Position numbers and translations under genes: made by a program
Notes under the pieces: generated by a model
What the model was told of the DNA's origin: nothing
The model's database searches: none
Seen by the model: the letters and a program-made list of their open reading frames with translations, nothing else
Shown here: piece by piece, positions 5,332 through 9,084 of the stretch
Layout: each line of letters begins with the position of its first letter
Position numbering within the stretch: the stretch's first letter is position 1
Origin: Caryophanales bacterium UBA3260
GTDB taxonomy: Bacteria > Bacillota_I > Bacilli_A > RF39 > UBA660
Direction of reading: 5' to 3'
Assembly: GCA_002362595.1 (NCBI GenBank)
Contig: DEUO01000128.1
Span: forward strand, 816-9,899
Length of the DNA stretch: 9,084 nucleotides

Positions 5332-6867
5332 ATGAATACATATTATGATTTATTAGGTGTATCAGTTGATGCTGATGCAGCAACTATTGAAAATGCATAT
5401 AATAAAATAATCAATAGTGCTTATTTAGATTTATCTAATAATAGAATAAGTAAAGATGATTATGATAAAATTTGTAGAGTTTGTACAGATGCTAAAAATA
5501 CTCTTTGTAATTCTATTACTAGAGCTGTTTATGATCAAAAGTGTGGCTTAAGAAGTAGTAATCCACTTAATAATACTGGTGCTACTGTTGTAGGTGGAAG
5601 CGGACAACCTTCACATGGAGATGATTATTTTGATGATGATTATGAAGATGAAGAGTTTAATAATTCACCTAAGAAGAGAAATTGGCTTAAAATTGCTTTA
5701 GCTAGTGGTGCTATTGTAGCTGTTATTGGTCTTTGTACTTGGATTGTTCCTAAAGCTTATAATGCAATCTCATTAAAGAGTGATTCTAAGAATATTGTTG
5801 GAGTAGTTGATCCAAATGCTACACCTACTCCAGGAGATGGAATATATATTGAAGGTTCTGAATCTGGTTCAGAAATACCTCTTGAAGGTGAAGACCCATC
5901 TGCTACACAAGGTGATCCTGTTGATCCAAACGAACAAGTTGCACAAGAACAAGGTCAAGGTCAAGAACAAGGTCAAGGTCAAACACCTGCTCCTGTTATT
6001 AAAAACTATGGAGATATAAAAGATGCTGCTTTAGTAACTGAAAGAGCTACTAAGTTATTAGCAGAACTTAATAAAGCTGGTATGACAAACCTTACAACTG
6101 GTATTCCATATACACAAGAAGAAATAGAAACACTTATTTTATACGTTAATGGAGAATATGCTCCTGCTTCTGAAGAAGAAGCTACAAACTTATATACAGA
6201 ATTCTTAAACTTTATATGTGCTCCTATTAATATAGATCATACTTTAATACAATCTGCTTACTTAGGCGGTGAAGATAGTTTTAAAGGTGATGTTGAAGGA
6301 TTTATAAAAGATCAACAAAGACCTGATGTGGTATCTGCATTTATATATGGAGATAGTTATGCTGCTCCTTATCTATACTGGTTACAAACTAAATATTATG
6401 ATATGAGATATACTGTTGATAGAGAAGAAGCTACTAAAATATTTAATGAAGTATTCCAAAGCTATGCTGATATTATGAAAGGTGATGGATTTACTTTAGA
6501 TGGTGTTACTTATAAAGAAACTAATATACTTGGCTTAGATAAAGTTGCTGTTTCAAATATGTATTTATACTTTGGATTAAATGCAGAAGTATTTAGAACT
6601 ACTGCTACTAAAGATAACTATGAAGTTACAAATCATTTAATATCTGCTGATCCTAATATGCAAAAAGATATAGCTTCATTTGATGAAATTGGCGAGTGGT
6701 TAAATGGTGCATGTGATTCTAGCTTAATAGCTTTAGATGATCAAGGATTACCATTAATTACTGGAGATCAAGAAGGTAGAACTCTTGGAGAGTTAGCACA
6801 AATAAATACAATATATAGAGCTAAAGAGAACTACCTAGATAAAAATGCTAAAACATTATCTAAATAG
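5332..6867 (+). CDS. Membrane-anchored protein with degenerate J-domain-like N-terminus
   Basis: A 511-aa protein. Residues 4-72 read like a J-domain: YYDLLGVSVDADAATIENAY at the start and SITRAVYDQKCG at the end. The loop that should hold His-Pro-Asp is replaced by SAYLD/NNRIS, so stimulation of a DnaK ATPase is unlikely and the fold probably serves as a docking module. An acidic stretch (97-109) and a basic KKR (114-116) precede one membrane segment at about 119-140. By the positive-inside rule the J-like part is cytoplasmic and residues 145-511 are outside. Outside comes a low-complexity linker rich in Pro, Thr, Glu and Gly with a GQ-rich repeat (205-217), then a helical-looking 290-residue domain I do not recognise. 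The ATG at 5332 is set by a strong AAAGGGGG site. The next gene follows after 24 bp, so the two are likely one operon acting at the cell envelope. Confidence 0.82.
   Translation: MNTYYDLLGVSVDADAATIENAYNKIINSAYLDLSNNRISKDDYDKICRVCTDAKNTLCNSITRAVYDQKCGLRSSNPLNNTGATVVGGSGQPSHGDDYFDDDYEDEEFNNSPKKRNWLKIALASGAIVAVIGLCTWIVPKAYNAISLKSDSKNIVGVVDPNATPTPGDGIYIEGSESGSEIPLEGEDPSATQGDPVDPNEQVAQEQGQGQEQGQGQTPAPVIKNYGDIKDAALVTERATKLLAELNKAGMTNLTTGIPYTQEEIETLILYVNGEYAPASEEEATNLYTEFLNFICAPINIDHTLIQSAYLGGEDSFKGDVEGFIKDQQRPDVVSAFIYGDSYAAPYLYWLQTKYYDMRYTVDREEATKIFNEVFQSYADIMKGDGFTLDGVTYKETNILGLDKVAVSNMYLYFGLNAEVFRTTATKDNYEVTNHLISADPNMQKDIASFDEIGEWLNGACDSSLIALDDQGLPLITGDQEGRTLGELAQINTIYRAKENYLDKNAKTLSK
5947..5982 (+). 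repeat. 18-bp tandem duplication in the Gln/Gly linker
   Basis: Two identical adjacent copies of GAACAAGGTCAAGGTCAA, each encoding EQGQGQ, inside the external linker of the J-like protein. Such in-frame tandem repeats can vary linker length by slippage. Confidence 0.85.
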
Positions 6868-6891
6868 ATAAAAAAGATAGGAGGAATTAAT

Positions 6892-9084
6892 ATGTACGAT
6901 AATGATAATGTTAGTTATGGTATGGGAATAAACTTTAAAGATATAATAATTAAAATAGTATTACTTGTTTTATTTATTGTATTACTTTGTTGGTTATTTC
7001 CTAAATCAGCTGATTTACAGGTATTTTATGATTCAGTATATAGAGATAATATAACTGCTATGAAAGATGCAGCTAGAAACTATTATACTGTTGATAAATT
7101 ACCTAAAAATGTTGGTGAACAAAATTCAATGACATTAAAAGAAATGTTTGACAATCATATGTTAACTAAATTTACTGATAAAAAAGGTAAAACATGTGAT
7201 GAAACTAGTAGTAAAATAGAAGTTACTAAATTGTCAGAAACAGAATATAGTTTGAAAGTTAAGCTTACTTGTGATAGTCAAGATGATTATGTACTAGAAA
7301 CTATTGGATGTACTAATATATGTTCAAATGGTACTTGTCAAACTGTTATAAATAATAGTAATAATTCTACTAATGCTGTTATTGGGGATAATAGTAGTTC
7401 TAATAATAGTAATAATGGTACTGGTAATACTGGTAACCCTACTACTACTGAAAGAGATGATACTGATTATTCTCAAGGATATGATCCTAAGACTGGAGAA
7501 AAGATTACTACTATATTATATCAACATAGAAAAGCTATAGTTACTACTAAGACTATTTATACTTGTCCTCTTGGTTATACTAAGAATGGTACTAAATGTA
7601 TTAAAGAAATTACTGGTGCTACTATAGATGCTACACCTGTATATAATCCTGATCAAACAGTTACTACCGATGCTAAGCTTAATCCAGGTACTGAGATAAT
7701 TAGAACTGCTAATCCTATTAAGACAGAAGTTGGAACTGAATATAGTTGTCCTGCTGGATATACATTAAATGGTTCATATTGTATAAAATATACAGATGCT
7801 ACTGAGATTCGTGGGGAAGTAACTTATACTTGTCCTAGTGGTTATACTAAGAATGGTTCTCAATGTACTAAGTCTTATTCAGCTACTTATGTACCAGGTG
7901 CTACTTCTTATACTTGTCCTAATGGTGGTACATTAAATGGTACTACTTGTACAATAACTACTGGAGCTTCATCTAATACTACTTATACTTGTCCTGCTGG
8001 ATATTCTAGAAATGGGTCAAGTTGTTATAAAGTATATAATGCTACTGCTAATACTAGTTATAGTTGTCCTAGTGGTTGGAATCGTAATGGGTCTCAATGT
8101 ACTAAGACTAGTACGCAAACTCAAGCTGCTACTGCTAGTACTACTTACTCTTGTCCTAGTGGATGGAATCGTAGTGGGTCTCAATGTACTAAATCTAGTA
8201 CGCAAACTCAAAATGCTTCTGTTTCTTACGGAGGATGGGTTAATCATGGTGCTCAATACTATACAACATCTGGTAAAGCATATACTGGTAATACCGCTAA
8301 ATTAGTATTGCAAGGTGCTATATCTGGTGCTACTTGTGGAGCTCCTTGTGGTAATAAAGGTATTTGGTATAAATATATTTATTACACTAGAAGTACTAGT
8401 TATACTTGTCCTAGTGGTTGGAATCGTAGTGGGTCTCAATGTACTAAGACTAGTACGCAAACTCAAGCTGCTACTCCAAGTACTACTTACTCTTGTCCTA
8501 GTGGATGGAATCGTAATGGGTCTCAATGTACTAAGACTAGTACACAAACTCAAAATGCAACAGCTAATACATCATACTCTTGTCCTAACGGAGGAACTAG
8601 AAGTGGTTCAACTTGTACAATAACTGCAAGTGCTACTCCAAGTACTACTTATACATGTCCTTCTGGTTATACTAGAAATGGGTCTCAATGTGTAAGAACA
8701 TATGGTGCTACTCCTCATCAAGGTACAGGTGATTATACTTGCCCTAATGGTGGTACTAGAAATGGAACTCAATGTATAATTACTATAGCTGCTACTCCTC
8801 ATCAAGGAGAACCAACTTATACTTGTCCTAGTGGTTATACTTATAATAGTACATTAAAGAAATGTGAATATAGAGAAAGTGCTACAGCTACTAAGAAATA
8901 TTCTTATACTTGTCCTGAAGGTTATACAGCTGAAGGTGAAGGAGAGAATATGAAATGTACTAAAGTTGAAAAAGTTCAAGGTACATATTATTGCGAAGAT
9001 AAAGATGCAAAATTAGAAGGTAATAAATGTACTAAGACTATTAAAGGTACTATTAAGAATTATACTTGTCCTGAAGGTTATACA
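6892..9084 (+). CDS. Membrane-anchored cysteine-repeat surface protein (3' end beyond window)
   Basis: The frame is open from the ATG at 6892 (ATAGGAGGA site just upstream) to the window edge, 731 codons with no stop. Residues 1-16 are cytoplasmic, 17-38 form one hydrophobic anchor (IIIKIVLLVLFIVLLCW), and 40-150 form an external domain with five cysteines (102, 127, 140, 144, 149). The helix DNITAMKDAARNYY followed by a beta-rich stretch looks somewhat pseudopilin-like. An Asn/Ser/Gly linker (154-185) leads to a repeat array from about residue 222 onward with at least 16 copies of a 25-29-residue unit, C-P-x-G-(Y/W/G)-x-x-N-G-(S/T)-x-C. The two Cys per unit suggest a disulfide-bonded stalk. 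Cell-wall anchoring signals, if any, would lie beyond the window. It is probably co-transcribed with the J-like gene 24 bp upstream. The likely role is adhesion or a surface layer; this is inference. Confidence 0.85.
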   Translation, partial: MYDNDNVSYGMGINFKDIIIKIVLLVLFIVLLCWLFPKSADLQVFYDSVYRDNITAMKDAARNYYTVDKLPKNVGEQNSMTLKEMFDNHMLTKFTDKKGKTCDETSSKIEVTKLSETEYSLKVKLTCDSQDDYVLETIGCTNICSNGTCQTVINNSNNSTNAVIGDNSSSNNSNNGTGNTGNPTTTERDDTDYSQGYDPKTGEKITTILYQHRKAIVTTKTIYTCPLGYTKNGTKCIKEITGATIDATPVYNPDQTVTTDAKLNPGTEIIRTANPIKTEVGTEYSCPAGYTLNGSYCIKYTDATEIRGEVTYTCPSGYTKNGSQCTKSYSATYVPGATSYTCPNGGTLNGTTCTITTGASSNTTYTCPAGYSRNGSSCYKVYNATANTSYSCPSGWNRNGSQCTKTSTQTQAATASTTYSCPSGWNRSGSQCTKSSTQTQNASVSYGGWVNHGAQYYTTSGKAYTGNTAKLVLQGAISGATCGAPCGNKGIWYKYIYYTRSTSYTCPSGWNRSGSQCTKTSTQTQAATPSTTYSCPSGWNRNGSQCTKTSTQTQNATANTSYSCPNGGTRSGSTCTITASATPSTTYTCPSGYTRNGSQCVRTYGATPHQGTGDYTCPNGGTRNGTQCIITIAATPHQGEPTYTCPSGYTYNSTLKKCEYRESATATKKYSYTCPEGYTAEGEGENMKCTKVEKVQGTYYCEDKDAKLEGNKCTKTIKGTIKNYTCPEGYT
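8053..8216 (+). repeat. Segmental duplication, copy A (units 6-7)
   Basis: This stretch of about 164 bp matches 8395-8558 at an offset of 342 bp, with about 8 mismatches counted by eye. It encodes two CPSGWNR-type units with TSTQTQ spacers. The identity extends to third codon positions, indicating recent duplication or gene conversion. Confidence 0.85.
8217..8394 (+). other. Non-repeat segment inserted in the Cys array
   Basis: About 59 codons in frame between two near-identical repeat pairs. The segment has no CPxG unit. It is rich in Gly, Tyr and Ala (YGGWVNHGAQYY, GNTAKLVLQGAISG) and has a close cysteine pair CGAPC. It may be a small folded domain displayed on the repeat stalk. Confidence 0.7.
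8395..8558 (+). repeat. Segmental duplication, copy B (units 8-9)
   Basis: Second copy of the two-unit block at 8053-8216. It differs mainly in the swapped Asn/Ser codon of the WNR(N/S)GS motif and in one spacer (TPST instead of TAST). It ends at the same point, CAAAATGC, after which the two copies diverge completely. Confidence 0.85.

Larger units (their letters stand above)
7558..9084 (+). repeat. Array of cysteine-paired coding repeats, 75-87 bp units
   Basis: The first cysteine codon of each unit is at 7564, 7747, 7831, 7915, 7990, 8065, 8152, 8407, 8494, 8581, 8656, 8740, 8824, 8911, 8992 and 9067. Most intervals are 75, 84 or 87 bp. The two exceptions are 183 bp near the start (a non-repeat stretch) and 255 bp at 8152-8407 (an inserted segment). 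Consensus protein unit is YTCPSGYTRNGSQCTK plus a Thr/Ala-rich spacer. Two middle-to-late units carry ATPHQG spacers. Unit 15 is degenerate (YYCEDKDAKLEGNKC), and the array is still running at the edge. Confidence 0.92.

Noticed and set aside
5807..6019. A 70-aa open frame rich in Leu/Lys/Val inside the J-like gene
   Set aside because: It is a shifted reading of the low-complexity linker codons with no ribosome-binding site.
8012..8805. Several open frames on both strands over the Cys-repeat region, including Ser/Thr/Arg-rich and Leu/Val-rich products
   Set aside because: They are frame shadows of the repeated codons (ACT, GGT, TGT), which carry few stops in other frames. They lack ribosome-binding sites, and the products mirror the repeat periodicity.
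7558..9084. Regularly spaced repeats as a possible CRISPR array
   Set aside because: Units are in frame, degenerate and coding, with variable 75-87 bp intervals and no short identical repeat with unique spacers.

Overview
The window is strongly AT-rich. Its ribosome-binding sites are AGGAGG-like, its promoters match the TTGACA/TATAAT consensus, and every visible stop is TAA or TAG. No TGA is read through in any gene and tryptophan is TGG, so the standard bacterial code fits. Together with the protein style (Asn/Lys/Ile-rich), a GntR/YtrA-type ABC operon and a one-piece tmRNA, this suggests a low-GC Firmicute, perhaps one of the uncultured gut Bacilli/Mollicutes-related lineages. The lineage is inference, not something read directly.

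Left part (1-3259, minus strand): two gene groups. The first is an autoregulated-looking operon of a short GntR/YtrA-family repressor, an ABC ATPase and an ABC-2-like permease (cut by the window edge). The genes overlap or nearly touch, and a strong promoter is overlaid by a perfect 9+9 inverted repeat. Upstream of it lies a two-gene unit: a miniature UvrA-like twin ABC ATPase of 392 aa, lacking all UvrA zinc and UvrB-binding modules, followed 28 bp later by a transglutaminase-fold-like protein with a candidate Cys/His/Asp triad. In the UvrA-like protein the motifs that are lost are distributed so that exactly one of the two composite ATP sites should still work. This pair is the best candidate for an undescribed system.

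Middle (3260-5116): a divergent intergenic region with a palindromic promoter, then a plus-strand gene for an unrecognised 412-aa protein with a C-terminal coiled coil. A bidirectional terminator separates it from a minus-strand tmRNA gene (ssrA), whose tRNA-like ends, G3:U acceptor pair and tag reading frame (ending FVAA) can all be read.

Right part (5117-9084, plus strand): an excellent promoter and a leader of about 114 nt precede a probable two-gene cell-envelope operon. The first gene encodes a membrane-anchored protein with a J-domain-like N-terminus that lacks the HPD motif, one membrane segment and a large external domain. The second, which runs off the window still open after 731 codons, encodes a membrane-anchored surface protein with an Asn/Ser linker and at least 16 cysteine-paired repeats of the form C-P-x-G-(Y/W/G)...N-G-x-x-C. 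Part of the array has been duplicated recently at the DNA level, with an unrelated 59-residue segment between the two copies.
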